Shown piece after piece: positions 44,372 through 53,561 of a stretch of DNA of 56,985 nucleotides; the first letter of the stretch is position 1; the number at the start of each line of letters is the position of its first letter. Source of the DNA: Bacteroidaceae bacterium (GTDB lineage: Bacteria; Bacteroidota; Bacteroidia; Bacteroidales; Bacteroidaceae); the NCBI GenBank assembly GCA_017542145.1, contig JAFXXQ010000042.1:1-56985 (forward strand). Direction: 5' to 3'. A model generated the notes under the pieces. The model was not told the DNA's origin. It did no database searches and saw nothing but the letters and a program-made list of their open reading frames with translations. The translations under genes were made by a program, and so were the position numbers.

Positions 44372-45637
44372 TTAGTCTTCCTCAAATTCAGCACGGAGAA
44401 CCTCGAGCACGTTGTCGATGGTCTCTTCCTCAAGGTCGGTTTTCTTAATCAGTTCCTCGCGGGGTACGGCCAGCACGCTCTTGGCGGTGTCGAGGCCAAT
44501 GCCAATGAACTGATCGATAATCCACTGGTCGATTTCGTTGGCAAATTCCTCCAGATAGACGTCCTCTTCCTCCTGCTTGTCGTCAATCTCGCGGAAGACG
44601 TCGATGGTGTACTCGGTGAGCATGCTTGCCAGCTTGATGTTGGAGCCTCCCTTGCCGATGGCGAGAGAAACCTCCTCGGGCTTCAGGTAAACCTCCACCT
44701 TGTGGTTCTCCTGATCCATGACGAGGCTGGAAACCTCGGCGGGACGGAGGGCACGCTTGATGAAGATTTCGATGTTTGAGGAGTAGTTGACGACGTCGAT
44801 ATTCTCGTTGCGCAGCTCGCGTACGATACCGTGAATACGGCTGCCCTTGACACCCACGCAGGCGCCGACGGGGTCGATACGGTCGTCGTAGCTTTCGACG
44901 GCGATTTTGGCTCTCTCGCCTGGGATGCGGGCGATACGGCGCACGGTGATGAGGCCGTCGTTGATTTCAGGCACCTCCTGTTCCAGCAGGCGTTGCAGGA
45001 AGACGTTCGACGTACGGCTGAGGATAATCTTGGGGTTGTTGTTGTCGTTATCCACGCGATGTACGACGGCGCGGACGGTTTCGCCCTTGCGGAAGAAATC
45101 GCTGGGAATCTGCTCGGTCTTCGGCAGCAGCAGCTCGTTGCCCTCGTCGTCGAGGAGGAGCAGCTCTTTTTTCCAAATCTGATAGACCTCGGCAGCTACG
45201 ATGTTGCCAATCTGTTCCTTGTATTTGTTGTAGAGGCTGTCCTTCTCCAGTTCCAGAATCTTGGCAGCAAGCGTCTGGCGCAGGGTAAGGATGGCACGTC
45301 GGCCGAAGTCGTTGAAGTGTACTTCCTCGGTGACCTCTTCACCCGGCTCGTAGTCCTCGTCGATTTTCTGAGCCTCCGAGAGGGGTATCTGGGTGTTGGG
45401 GTTGGTGAATTCCTTGTCCTCCACAACCTCGCGGTTGCGGTAGATTTCAAAGTCGCCCTTGTCGGGGTTGACAATGACATCGTAGTTCTTGTCGCTTCCG
45501 TATGTCTTGGCGATAACGCTACGGAAGCTCTCCTCAAGCACGCTGATGAGCGTTGTGCGATCGATGTTTTTCGATTCCTTGAATTCCTGGAACATGTCGG
45601 CCAGGCTGATGGTGTTCTTTTTTGTTGATGTTGCCAT
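44372..45637 (-). CDS. nusA: Transcription factor NusA
   Basis: 421 residues. NusA N-domain (about 1-130), S1 domain (about 135-205), two KH domains (about 230-350, with ERAKIAVESYDDRIDPVGAC and VSLAIGKGGSNIKLASMLTE) and a short acidic C-terminal tail. It modulates pausing, termination and antitermination by RNA polymerase. It is 29 bp after rimP in the conserved rimP-nusA-infB order. No oddity. Confidence 0.97.
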   Translation of the reverse strand: MATSTKKNTISLADMFQEFKESKNIDRTTLISVLEESFRSVIAKTYGSDKNYDVIVNPDKGDFEIYRNREVVEDKEFTNPNTQIPLSEAQKIDEDYEPGEEVTEEVHFNDFGRRAILTLRQTLAAKILELEKDSLYNKYKEQIGNIVAAEVYQIWKKELLLLDDEGNELLLPKTEQIPSDFFRKGETVRAVVHRVDNDNNNPKIILSRTSNVFLQRLLEQEVPEINDGLITVRRIARIPGERAKIAVESYDDRIDPVGACVGVKGSRIHGIVRELRNENIDVVNYSSNIEIFIKRALRPAEVSSLVMDQENHKVEVYLKPEEVSLAIGKGGSNIKLASMLTEYTIDVFREIDDKQEEEDVYLEEFANEIDQWIIDQFIGIGLDTAKSVLAVPREELIKKTDLEEETIDNVLEVLRAEFEED

Positions 45638-45666
45638 TTGATATAGTGTGTTTAGTCGTTTCTCAT

Positions 45667-46131
45667 TCAGAATGTGAGGATAGCCTTGACGTACTTCACC
45701 TCATCATAGCGCCAGGTGTGGGGTACGGGCTCCATCTTGGGGCGCTTGGCACCTTCTGTCAGCACCTTTTCGCTGACGACGACGGTAAAGGTGTCGTCGG
45801 CAGCCTCGCTGAGCACGCCGCGGTATTTGCGTCCGTCGCTTGCCAGCACTTCCACTTCCTTGTCCACGTGGTTCACATACTGCTGATGGACCTTGAAGGG
45901 CTGCCCGATACCCGCTGAGCCCACTTCCAGCCCGAAGTCCTCTTCGTCGCGGTTGAGCTTCGACTCGATGTAACGGCTCAGCTCCACGCAGTCTTCAATC
46001 CACACACCGTCGGCGTGATCAATCTCTACGACAATCTCGTCATCCGGGCTGACGGTAACATCCACGAGGAAGTAGTCCTTGTCCTCAAGCCACTCATTTA
46101 CAATCCCGATAATGTTGTTTTTCTCTATCAT
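45667..46131 (-). CDS. rimP: Ribosome maturation factor RimP
   Basis: 154 residues, needed for 30S subunit maturation. The N-terminal domain has FLVDVTVSPDDEIVVEIDHA and ELSRYIESKLNRDEEDFGLE; the C-terminal Sm-like domain contains RKYRGVLSEAADDTFTVVV. EVGSAGIGQPFKVHQQYVNH lies between them. First gene of the operon running through sufS. It has a leader of about 100 nt with a strong hairpin. Confidence 0.95.
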   Translation of the reverse strand: MIEKNNIIGIVNEWLEDKDYFLVDVTVSPDDEIVVEIDHADGVWIEDCVELSRYIESKLNRDEEDFGLEVGSAGIGQPFKVHQQYVNHVDKEVEVLASDGRKYRGVLSEAADDTFTVVVSEKVLTEGAKRPKMEPVPHTWRYDEVKYVKAILTF

Positions 46132-46186
46132 GTATGCAAAAAATAGGGTCTGTCAATATATCGTTCCTTCTTCATCATTTAAACGA

Positions 46187-46212
46187 AGTGGCTCCCTGAA
46201 AAAGGAGCCACT
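46187..46212 (-). promoter_or_regulatory. Hairpin in the rimP operon leader
   Basis: AGTGGCTCC (46187-46195) pairs perfectly with GGAGCCACT (46204-46212), 8-nt loop. It lies between the rimP promoter and its start codon. No U-tract follows on the minus strand, so an RNA stability element or protein-binding site is as likely as an attenuator. Confidence 0.55.
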
Positions 46213-46238
46213 CAAGCGTTAATCACCTAAATCGCTGG

Positions 46239-46269
46239 CAAAATTACTACTTATTTATATAAGTACAAA
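46239..46269 (-). promoter_or_regulatory. Promoter of the rimP-nusA-infB-cvpA-suf operon
   Basis: Minus strand: TTTG at 46269-46266, 19-nt spacer, TAATTTTG at 46246-46239. It is divergent from the promoter at 46286-46317. Confidence 0.7.
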
Positions 46270-46285
46270 ACATTTTCACAAAAAA

Positions 46286-46317
46286 TTTGTATTTTCGCTA
46301 AGTTTGCAGTACTTTCG
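46286..46317 (+). promoter_or_regulatory. Promoter of the small membrane protein gene
   Basis: TTTG at 46286-46289, 20-nt spacer, TACTTTCG at 46310-46317 (one mismatch). The ATG at 46322 starts 5 nt after the box, so the mRNA would be leaderless or nearly so. Confidence 0.6.
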
Positions 46318-46321
46318 CGCC

Positions 46322-46693
46322 ATGCGAAAAGCCAAGAATGCCAATAAATCCTTTCTTGCAGGCACGGCGGTATTGTTCGTAGGCGTTTTTGCCGTGGTGT
46401 TGCTGTTTCTTTTCTGGAGCTACGACCTTTTGGGAAACCGCGAGGAGCGTATTCGCCAGGATGTCTATCAGTTTGTCGTTACGGACGACTTCCGTGGGCA
46501 GGAGCTTTCCGTATGGCTGAACGACAGCCTCATTGCCTCCCATGCCCATGCAGGCGACACCCTCACCCACGCCCGCCTTGCCGAAGAAACCACGCTACTC
46601 CTCGTTGACAACGCCACAGACCACGTCACCCTCATCCCCGTTTCAGCCCGTTCAGGCCTCATCCCCCTCCGCAGTCCGAAGGAGGCAGAGTGA
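46322..46693 (+). CDS. Small single-pass membrane protein, unknown function
   Basis: 123 residues from ATG 46322 (MRKAKNANKSF). A basic N-terminus leads into one strong transmembrane helix (about 12-38, FLAGTAVLFVGVFAVVLLFLF), then an outside domain of about 80 residues with strand-like segments (QFVVTDDFRGQELSVWLND, ETTLLLVDNATDHVTLIPV). I recognise no family. The start at 46322 is preferred over 46304 because 46304 lies upstream of the -7 box. It is divergent from rimP; a partner role is not evident. Confidence 0.65.
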   Translation: MRKAKNANKSFLAGTAVLFVGVFAVVLLFLFWSYDLLGNREERIRQDVYQFVVTDDFRGQELSVWLNDSLIASHAHAGDTLTHARLAEETTLLLVDNATDHVTLIPVSARSGLIPLRSPKEAE

Positions 46694-46723
46694 GAAGCGA
46701 CGTACTTGCAAGGTGTTGTCTTA

Positions 46724-46765
46724 TAGCCCAAGGGAATAAATCCGTAGCCCAAGGGAATAATTTCG
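46724..46765 (+). repeat. Two tandem copies of a 21-bp dispersed repeat
   Basis: Unit TAGCCCAAGGGAATAA plus five more bases, at 46724-46744 and 46745-46765, differing at two or three bases. The same unit is inverted at 463-488. Confidence 0.8.
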
Positions 46766-46766
46766 T

Positions 46767-46800
46767 AGCGTTAAGCGTTGTTCCAACAACGTTAAACGCT
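46767..46800. repeat. 16-bp inverted repeat (AGCGTT...AACGCT)
   Basis: 46767-46782 and 46785-46800 are complementary at 14 of 16 positions with a 2-nt loop. GCGTTAA-type words also appear at 29225-29262 and 55633-55665. No T-run follows, so it is a weak terminator candidate for the gene ending at 46693. Confidence 0.6.
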
Positions 46801-47124
46801 AATTCCACGAGGTCAATACGTGAGCTCGGTATAAAATGTGGTTTTTTCCAAGGGGTATCGGTGGCGTCGGTCGTGCCCTGTAAGGGGTTGCGTTTCAGCC
46901 GTTAACCCACCGACACCTCTTTTCTGCAAGTATCGGGAGGGGACGGGTGGTGTTTTCAAAACCTGCTCATCTATACGAATAACGGCTTTTTTGCAAAATG
47001 AATGTGGAATGCCTGTGCAACGGATGAACGGCAAATATTGAGAAAAAGCTGGCGAAAATGGGGAAATGTCAAAAAAAAGCACTACCTTCGCGGCCAAGAA
47101 TCAATTTTGAAATCGTAAGACCTT

Positions 47125-48714
47125 ATGAGTACACAGAAAAAACTGATGTCCAACTGGCGCTGGTGGCTCTGCTCGCTGCTGTTTGTGGCTACTACCGTCA
47201 ACTATCTGGACCGCCAGGTGCTTAGCCTCACCTACGAAGAGTTCATCAAACCCGAGTTCCACTGGACTGATGCCAACTACGGCATCATCACCAGCTTCTT
47301 CAGCATCTTCTATGCCATTTGCTGCCTGTTTGCCGGCAAGTTCGTGGACTGGATGGGCACGAAGCGCGGCTACCTTATTGCCATTTGCGTGTGGAGCGTG
47401 GGTGCCTGCATGCACGCGGGTTGTGGCTGGGCCACGGCGCTGTTCGTCGATGGTGTCAGCAACGCGGCTGCGCTGAAGGCTGTGGAGGCGGGCAGCAAGG
47501 TGGCGCTGGCTATCTCGACGACATCGGTCTATCTGTTCCTGCTCTGTCGAGGCATATTGGCGCTGGGCGAGGCGGGCAACTTCCCTGCCGCCATCAAGGT
47601 GACGGCCGAGTACTTCCCAAAGAAGGACCGCGCCTTCGCCACCAGCATCTTCAACGCCGGCGCCAGCGTGGGCGCTCTGGCAGCCCCGCTCTGCATACCG
47701 CCCCTGGCCGTGAAGATGGGCTGGGAGTGGGCGTTCATCATCATCGGCGGACTGGGATTCATTTGGATGTTCTTCTGGGCATTCATGTACGACAAGCCCG
47801 AGAAGTCGAAGCACGTCAATGCCGCCGAACTGGCGTATATCAACCAGGACGAGGCTGAGCCGAAGGCGGTGGAGCGGGAGACTGCCGCCCCCGTGAGCAA
47901 GGCGTTTGCCATGCTGCCCAACTCGTGGGTGTTCATCGTCGTGGGCATCGCTGTTCTGATGGCTTCGTTCTTCCTCATCAAGCCGGTGGTGTGGAACGTG
48001 CTAAGCTTCATACTGGCGATAATCATCCTGAACATCCCGTTCGTCAAATGCTATAAGTACCGCCAGACGTGGTCGTTCTTCTTCGGCAAGTTCTTTACCG
48101 ACGGCGTGTGGTGGTTCTTCCTCTTCTGGGCGCCGAGCTACTTCAGCAACCAGTTCAAGGCTCCTGCGACATCGTCGCTGGGCCAGGCGCTCATCTTCAC
48201 GCTCTATCTGATTGTGACCGTGGTCTCCATCGGAGGCGGCTATCTGCCCCGCATCTTTGTCGATAAGAAGGGCATGAACCCCTACGCCGGCCGTATGCTG
48301 GCGATGCTCATCTTCGCCTTCTTCCCCATAGCTGCGCTGTTTGCACAGCCGCTGGGCGTGCACTTCAACTCGCCCTGGTGGCCTGCCATACTCATCGGCC
48401 TGGCTGCTGCGGGCCATCAGGCGTGGAGCGCCAACCTCTTTTCTACTGTAGGCGACATGTTCCCCAAGGCTGCTATTGCCACCATCACGGGCATCGGCGC
48501 TATGGCGGGCGGCGTCGGCTCGATGTTCATCCAGCGGATTGCGGGCAACCTCTTCACCTACGCCGAGAATGCGGGCGACGCCTTCCATTTCCTCGGCTTC
48601 ACGGGCAAGCCTGCGGGTTACTTCATCATGTTCTGCTTCTGCGGCGTGGCCTACCTCATCGCCTGGAGTATCATGAAGACCTTGGTCCCGAAGTATAAGA
48701 AAATAGAAATATGA
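47125..48714 (+). CDS. MFS transporter, ExuT/hexuronate-like, with an extra helix pair
   Basis: 529 residues, inner membrane. Sequence marks of the ACS/ExuT branch: [76 protein letters not shown] and [20 protein letters not shown]. The branch imports hexuronates or other organic anions. Between the two halves (about residues 265-320) there is an additional hydrophobic pair ([20 protein letters not shown] and [15 protein letters not shown]) not found in typical 430-residue members. The stop codon overlaps the peptidase T start (ATGA), so the two are translationally coupled. The true substrate is uncertain. Confidence 0.88.
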   Translation: MSTQKKLMSNWRWWLCSLLFVATTVNYLDRQVLSLTYEEFIKPEFHWTDANYGIITSFFSIFYAICCLFAGKFVDWMGTKRGYLIAICVWSVGACMHAGCGWATALFVDGVSNAAALKAVEAGSKVALAISTTSVYLFLLCRGILALGEAGNFPAAIKVTAEYFPKKDRAFATSIFNAGASVGALAAPLCIPPLAVKMGWEWAFIIIGGLGFIWMFFWAFMYDKPEKSKHVNAAELAYINQDEAEPKAVERETAAPVSKAFAMLPNSWVFIVVGIAVLMASFFLIKPVVWNVLSFILAIIILNIPFVKCYKYRQTWSFFFGKFFTDGVWWFFLFWAPSYFSNQFKAPATSSLGQALIFTLYLIVTVVSIGGGYLPRIFVDKKGMNPYAGRMLAMLIFAFFPIAALFAQPLGVHFNSPWWPAILIGLAAAGHQAWSANLFSTVGDMFPKAAIATITGIGAMAGGVGSMFIQRIAGNLFTYAENAGDAFHFLGFTGKPAGYFIMFCFCGVAYLIAWSIMKTLVPKYKKIEI

Positions 48715-49925
48715 TAGACAGATTCCTGCGGTACGTCCGCTACGAGACGACCTCGGCTGAGGATGCCGCAACGACGCCCAGCACCCCTGGGCAGATGGCG
48801 TTTGCCCGTGCCCTTGAGGAAGAGCTGCGCAGCATGGGACTCGAAGACATCACCCTCGATGCCAACGGTTATCTGTTTGCTACGTTGCCTGCCAACGTGA
48901 CGCGCAAGGTACCCACCATAGGCTTCATTGCCCACCTCGACACTAGCCCCGACATGAGTGGTGCGGGTGTCAATCCCCGTATTGTGAGGTGCTATCAGGG
49001 AGGGGATATCCTGCTGGATGGCAAGGAGGGCATCATCCTCAGCCCCATGCAGTTCCCAGAACTGAACGACCATCTGGGCGAAGACCTTATTGTGACCGAC
49101 GGACACACGTTGCTCGGTGCCGATGACAAGGCGGGTATTGCCGAAATTATCTCCGCTGTCGAATACCTCCAGCAGCACCCCGAAATCGAGCATGGACGCA
49201 TCCGCATAGGCTTCAACCCCGACGAGGAAATCGGGCTTGGCGCCCATAAGTTCGACGTCAAGGCCTTCGCCTGTGACTGGGCTTATACGATGGACGGCAG
49301 CGAGGTGGGTGAGCTGGAGTACGAGAACTTCAACGCTGCTTCGGCACGTATCACCATACAAGGGCGCAACGTCCATCCGGGTTATGCCAAAGGCAAGATG
49401 CTCAATGCGCTGCGTATTGCCTCCGAGCTGGTGTGCGCCCTGCCTACGCAGCAGTCGCCTGAACAGACCGAGGACTACGAGGGATTCTTCCACCCCATAT
49501 CCGTTAGTGGAACGGTGGATAGTGCTGTCGTCAACCTCATTATTCGGGACCACGACCACGACATCTTCGAGAGCCGCAAGGCGTTCATCCAGCGCATGGT
49601 GAATAACCTCAACGAGCGTTACGGAGAACGCGTGGCCACTGTGGAGGTAACCGACCAGTATGCCAACATGCGTGAGGTCATCGAACCTGTCATGTACATT
49701 ATCGATATGGCATGCGAAGCCATGCGCCGTGCCGATGTGGAACCACGCATCAAGGCCATCCGAGGAGGCACCGACGGGGCTCAGCTTTCCTTCAAGGGGC
49801 TGCCGTGTCCCAACATCTTCGCAGGCGGCATGAACTTCCACAGCCGCTATGAGTACGTCCCCATCCAGACTATGCAGAAGGCTATGATGACGATCGTCCA
49901 TCTCGCCTCCATCGTGGCAGAATAA
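48711..49925 (+). CDS. pepT: Peptidase T (tripeptide aminopeptidase)
   Basis: 404 residues, M20B zinc peptidase that removes N-terminal residues from tripeptides in the cytosol. Metal ligands and catalytic residues are in [39 protein letters not shown] and [40 protein letters not shown] and [11 protein letters not shown] complete the signature. Length is normal (about 405-410). It overlaps the MFS gene by 4 bp. Confidence 0.97.
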   Translation: MIDRFLRYVRYETTSAEDAATTPSTPGQMAFARALEEELRSMGLEDITLDANGYLFATLPANVTRKVPTIGFIAHLDTSPDMSGAGVNPRIVRCYQGGDILLDGKEGIILSPMQFPELNDHLGEDLIVTDGHTLLGADDKAGIAEIISAVEYLQQHPEIEHGRIRIGFNPDEEIGLGAHKFDVKAFACDWAYTMDGSEVGELEYENFNAASARITIQGRNVHPGYAKGKMLNALRIASELVCALPTQQSPEQTEDYEGFFHPISVSGTVDSAVVNLIIRDHDHDIFESRKAFIQRMVNNLNERYGERVATVEVTDQYANMREVIEPVMYIIDMACEAMRRADVEPRIKAIRGGTDGAQLSFKGLPCPNIFAGGMNFHSRYEYVPIQTMQKAMMTIVHLASIVAE

Positions 49926-49950
49926 GACAATAAAAACAAACCATAATGTA

Positions 49951-52206
49951 GTGGAACACCTTCCTCAGTTGATATCTGACCTTGCCCTCATCCTGCTCTG
50001 CGCAGGTGTCATGACCCTTCTCTTCAAGAAGCTGAAGCAGCCCGTCGTGCTGGGCTACATCGTGGCCGGTTTCCTTGCCAGTCCCTACATGCCCTACACC
50101 CCCTCGGTAGCCGACAGCGCCGAGGTGAGCACCTGGGCCGACATCGGCGTCATCTTCCTCCTCTTCTCGCTGGGTCTCGATTTCAGCTTCAAGAAACTGC
50201 TCAAGATAGGCAGCGCACCCGTCATTGCCGTGGTCACCAGCCTGACGAGCATGATTATTATCGGCATTTTGGTGGCAAAAGCTTTCGGATGGTCGTTCAT
50301 GAACGGCCTTTACCTGGGCGGCATGATGGCCATGTCCTCCACCAGCATCATCATCAAGGCTTTCGACGACCTGGGGCTGCGCCAGCAGAAGTTCGCCTCG
50401 CTGGTTTTCAGCGTCCTCATCCTCGAGGACATCATCGCCATCGTCATGATGCTGCTGTTCGGCACGTTGGGCAAGGGCGGTGGTGTTGATGCCATGGAGA
50501 TGGTGAAGAGCATAGGGTTCATGGTCTTCTACCTGGTACTCTGGTTCGTGCTGGGCATATACCTCATCCCGCTGCTGCTAAAGAAATGCAAGAACCTGCT
50601 GTCTGACGAGACGTTGCTCATCGTATCCCTTAGCCTGTGTTTCCTGATGGTGGTGCTGGCGTCGCTGGCCGGGTTCTCGCCCGCCTTCGGTGCCTTCGTC
50701 ATGGGCAGCATCCTGGCCGAGACCGTCGAGAGCGAACACATCGAGCACCTCGTCTCGCCCATCAAGGACCTCTTCGGCGCCGTCTTCTTCGTCTCCGTCG
50801 GCATGATGATTAACCCCGCCATGCTGGCCAAGTACTGGCTGCCCATCGTCGTCATCACGCTGATGGTGCTGGTGCTGCGCAGCATCATTGAGACGTTTGC
50901 TTTCATGTTGGGCGGAGTAAACGTCCGCATGTCGCTGCAATGCGGATGCAGCCTGGCGCAGGTGGGCGAGTTCTCCTTCATCATCGCCACCCTCGGCATC
51001 AGCCTGGGTGCTATCAGCGACTTCATCTATCCCATCATCGTATCCGTATCCGTCATCACCACCTTCACCACCCCCTACATGATTCGCCTCGCGCACCCCG
51101 TGGCCGACTGGATAGAGCCGCGCATCCCCGAGAAGCTGAAGACCGCCCTGGCGCGCTACGATGCGGGCAGCACCACCGCCCGCGACGAGAACAAGTGGAA
51201 GAAGATGTTCTCGGGCATGCTCACCCCCATGCTCATCCACGGCGTGCTGTGCATCGCCATACTCATCCTCTCGTCGAGGGTTCTCTATCCCCTCGTCGAG
51301 AACGTGTTACCTGCCCAGTGGGCCCACCTGACGACGCTGGCCGCCACGCTGGTGGTGATGACCCCCTTCCTGCGTCCGCTGCTGCTCAAGAACTGCTTCA
51401 CGCCCAACTTCTGGCAACTGTGGAACGACCGCCAGTTCAACCGCGCCCCGCTGGCCGCCTTTGTGCTGTTCCGCCTGACAGCCGTCATCATCCTCATCGT
51501 CGCTGCCGTCAACCAGCACTACCACGCCTCCATCGCCGTCCTCATCGGCATCATCGCCGCCATCCTCATCTTCCTGCTCTTCTCGCGCCAGCTGAAAGAC
51601 AGCCAGCATGCGCTGGAATCGACCTTCCGCGACAACCTCAACTCGAAGAGCGCCGCTGCCGAGGCCGAGCGTCCCAAGTACGCCGGTGCCCTGCTGAGCC
51701 GCGACCTCCATCTGGCCGAGGTCATCATCCCCGAGCGTTCCGACTGGGGCGGCAAAAACCTTCTTCAGCTCGACTGGCGCCGGCGCTACGACGTCAACGT
51801 GGCCTCCATTCTGCGTGGCACGCGCCGCATCAACATACCCCCTGCCGACCTGCCCCTTTTTCCAGGCGACAGGGTACAGCTCATTGGCACCGACGAGCAG
51901 CTGCGCCGCTTCTCGGCAGCTCTCAGCGACGAGCGTGCGCGCATCCAGGCGCTTCCTCCCTCGACAGACAAGGAAATGGTGCTACGCCAGATTGCCGTTA
52001 CTACAGGCTCATCCCTCGTGGGCACCAGCGTTACGGGTAGCGGCATACGCAAGGACGACCGTTGTATGGTTGTAGGTATAGACCGAGGCGAGGACGACCT
52101 GCTCAAGCCCGTACCCGAGCTCGTGTTCCAGGAGGGCGATGTCGTGTGGGTCGTAGGTGAGGATGCCCAGATACGCCGTCTCATGCAACGCACCGCAGGC
52201 AGCTGA
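49951..52206 (+). CDS. CPA2-family cation:proton antiporter with two TrkA-C domains
   Basis: 751 residues starting at GTG 49951; the nearby ATG at 49946 is followed at once by TAG. The membrane domain (about 1-390) has the Kef/NhaP-like pattern: KQPVVLGYIVAGFLASPY, FSLGLDFSFKKL, MAMSSTSIIIKAFDDLGLRQ, LEDIIAIVMMLLFG, GFSPAFGAFVMGSILAE. A second block of about four helices (415-545) follows. Two TrkA-C (RCK_C) modules at about 585-655 and 670-750 form the cytosolic gate control, without an RCK_N nucleotide domain. It exports K+ or Na+ in exchange for H+. It has no clear operon partner, although it lies only 25 bp after pepT. Confidence 0.92.
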   Translation: MEHLPQLISDLALILLCAGVMTLLFKKLKQPVVLGYIVAGFLASPYMPYTPSVADSAEVSTWADIGVIFLLFSLGLDFSFKKLLKIGSAPVIAVVTSLTSMIIIGILVAKAFGWSFMNGLYLGGMMAMSSTSIIIKAFDDLGLRQQKFASLVFSVLILEDIIAIVMMLLFGTLGKGGGVDAMEMVKSIGFMVFYLVLWFVLGIYLIPLLLKKCKNLLSDETLLIVSLSLCFLMVVLASLAGFSPAFGAFVMGSILAETVESEHIEHLVSPIKDLFGAVFFVSVGMMINPAMLAKYWLPIVVITLMVLVLRSIIETFAFMLGGVNVRMSLQCGCSLAQVGEFSFIIATLGISLGAISDFIYPIIVSVSVITTFTTPYMIRLAHPVADWIEPRIPEKLKTALARYDAGSTTARDENKWKKMFSGMLTPMLIHGVLCIAILILSSRVLYPLVENVLPAQWAHLTTLAATLVVMTPFLRPLLLKNCFTPNFWQLWNDRQFNRAPLAAFVLFRLTAVIILIVAAVNQHYHASIAVLIGIIAAILIFLLFSRQLKDSQHALESTFRDNLNSKSAAAEAERPKYAGALLSRDLHLAEVIIPERSDWGGKNLLQLDWRRRYDVNVASILRGTRRINIPPADLPLFPGDRVQLIGTDEQLRRFSAALSDERARIQALPPSTDKEMVLRQIAVTTGSSLVGTSVTGSGIRKDDRCMVVGIDRGEDDLLKPVPELVFQEGDVVWVVGEDAQIRRLMQRTAGS

Positions 52207-52233
52207 AGAACTGTACTTATCCGATAGAAAACT

Positions 52234-52267
52234 ATTCGGGCTGCGCCGTAGATAACGCAGCCCGAAT
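52234..52267. terminator. Shared hairpin between converging genes
   Basis: ATTCGGGCTGCG (52234-52245) and CGCAGCCCGAAT (52256-52267) form a perfect 12-bp stem with a 10-nt loop. On the minus strand AGTTTTC follows, giving a weak U-run for the DUF4923 gene. On the plus strand it ends the antiporter gene by position. Confidence 0.7.
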
Positions 52268-52313
52268 CATTGGGGTGGTGTGCAGTTGCCGCAGGGGGGA
52301 GGGCAGAAGGGAA

Positions 52314-53084
52314 CTATTTCGCGAAGCCCATGCCGACGCGCAGGCCGTTGTATTGGGTAAGCAAGGTGTTGAGCAGTTTGAGGGTACTGTTGCTGCTGGC
52401 AGCGCAGACGGCTTTCAGGATCTTCAGCAAAGCGTTGGACTGGAAGACGATGTTCAGCGTGTTCTGCTCATAAACGGTGTAGGCTGTGGTCTTGATGAGG
52501 CCAAAGGTGAAAGCAATGGTCTTGGCTTGGGCGTCATAGACATAGGTGCCGTTGATGCCGCGTGCGCCCACGTTGAAGGTGCAGGTGCCGTCCTCGTTGA
52601 AGGTGATGGAGCAAGCGCCTTCCTTCACGCCTACCTTGGCGAGATAGCTATCCACCTTGGCTGCCACCTGCTTGGCTACGGCGTCGCTGCCGAGGGTGGC
52701 GAGGACATTGTCGCTTTCGAAAACGAAGGCGCTGCCTTTGAAGTTCCAAGTGCCGTAGAGGTTGTTCTCCTTGACGGTGGTGAAGGCGTCGAGGATGGAG
52801 CCGAGGATGCCGCTGACGACACCGTCGTTCGAAACGGCCTGTCCGTCGTCAGTAGTCTTACCGCTAGCCCCTCCAAGGGCGCCGAGTACGCCGCTGAGGA
52901 TGCCCGAGACGTCGCTCACCGTCGGCGTGTCTGCCGATGCCGGCTGCTGCGGTGGAGTAGTGGTCTGCTCAGTGTTGTTTCCGCCGAGGATGGACTTGAG
53001 AACGCCGCCCAGACCCTGCGCCGAAGCAGAGCAAGAGGTCAGCAGCAAGGCCATCGTCAGGCTGAGAGAAAGGAGTTTCTTCAT
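52314..53084 (-). CDS. DUF4923-family lipoprotein
   Basis: 256 residues. Lipobox LLLTSCS (Cys about 18). A Gly/Ser/Thr-rich spacer (about 25-100) with GGVLKSILGGN and GVVSGILGSILDAF segments is followed by a compact domain (about 108-256) with LYGTWNFKGSAFVFESDN, CSITFNEDGTCTFNVGARG, INGTYVYDAQAKTIAFTFGL and a helical end. This matches the Bacteroidetes-specific DUF4923 lipocalin-like group of unknown function. It lies 38 bp after the DUF5606 gene and may end that transcript. Confidence 0.85.
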   Translation of the reverse strand: MKKLLSLSLTMALLLTSCSASAQGLGGVLKSILGGNNTEQTTTPPQQPASADTPTVSDVSGILSGVLGALGGASGKTTDDGQAVSNDGVVSGILGSILDAFTTVKENNLYGTWNFKGSAFVFESDNVLATLGSDAVAKQVAAKVDSYLAKVGVKEGACSITFNEDGTCTFNVGARGINGTYVYDAQAKTIAFTFGLIKTTAYTVYEQNTLNIVFQSNALLKILKAVCAASSNSTLKLLNTLLTQYNGLRVGMGFAK

Positions 53085-53122
53085 AATCTGTAGGTTTTAC
53101 GTTTCTAATCACAATTCGCTAA

Positions 53123-53551
53123 TCATTCTTCACTCTCTTTGACCTTCTCTTCGTCTAAGGGTTTAAAATCGGTAAGACCCTCGGCAACGAGGATGTTATA
53201 CCACTGCACGAGCTTGCGCACGTGGGTCATATAGACGCGGTCTCGGTCGTAGTTAGGCAGCACCTCGGCGAAGAAGGCTGCCAGTTCGTCGTTCGTGGCC
53301 TGTTTGTAGTTGATGCCGAGAGCCTTGCCCTCGGTACGGGCCTTGATGTTTTCCAGTACCTGCCAGAGAGGAACCTCCTCGTCATCGGTGTACATGGCGA
53401 TGTCGCCCAGCGAGACTACCTTGTCCGTGGCATACACGGGGACGCGCTTGTGGGTGGAATCGAGGGTTTCTACAATCAGCATACCACGGCCGTTGCTCAA
53501 CAGCCGGTAGAGTCCGGGCTTGCCGGAGATAGTGAGAATCTTTCGTAACAT
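53123..53551 (-). CDS. DUF5606-family protein
   Basis: 142 residues, soluble, no signal peptide. The N-terminal MLRKILTISGKPGLYRLLSN, GRGMLIVETLDS, VSLGDIAMYTDDEEVPLWQV and DRVYMTHVRKLVQWYNILVA are typical of this conserved small Bacteroidetes family of unknown function. It sits 10 bp after coaE in the nusB-yajC-ybbR-coaE group; this neighbourhood looks housekeeping. Confidence 0.88.
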   Translation of the reverse strand: MLRKILTISGKPGLYRLLSNGRGMLIVETLDSTHKRVPVYATDKVVSLGDIAMYTDDEEVPLWQVLENIKARTEGKALGINYKQATNDELAAFFAEVLPNYDRDRVYMTHVRKLVQWYNILVAEGLTDFKPLDEEKVKESEE

Positions 53552-53561
53552 TATTCTATTT

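Larger units (their letters stand above)
46694..47124. other. 431-bp gap with several repeats and paired segments
   Basis: It contains two tandem copies of the dispersed 21-bp repeat (46724-46765), a 16-bp inverted repeat with two mismatches (46767-46800), and a wider pair GGTATCGGTGG (46854-46864) with CCACCGACACC (46907-46917) enclosing a CCCT/GGGG hairpin. TACCTTCG at 47083-47090 may be the -7 box of the transporter gene; no -33 TTTG is visible. No gene is supported. The middle part could be a structured RNA, but I recognise none. Confidence 0.5.

Noticed and set aside
46724..46765. CRISPR array
   Set aside because: The units are directly adjacent with no spacers, only two copies are present, and there are no cas genes.
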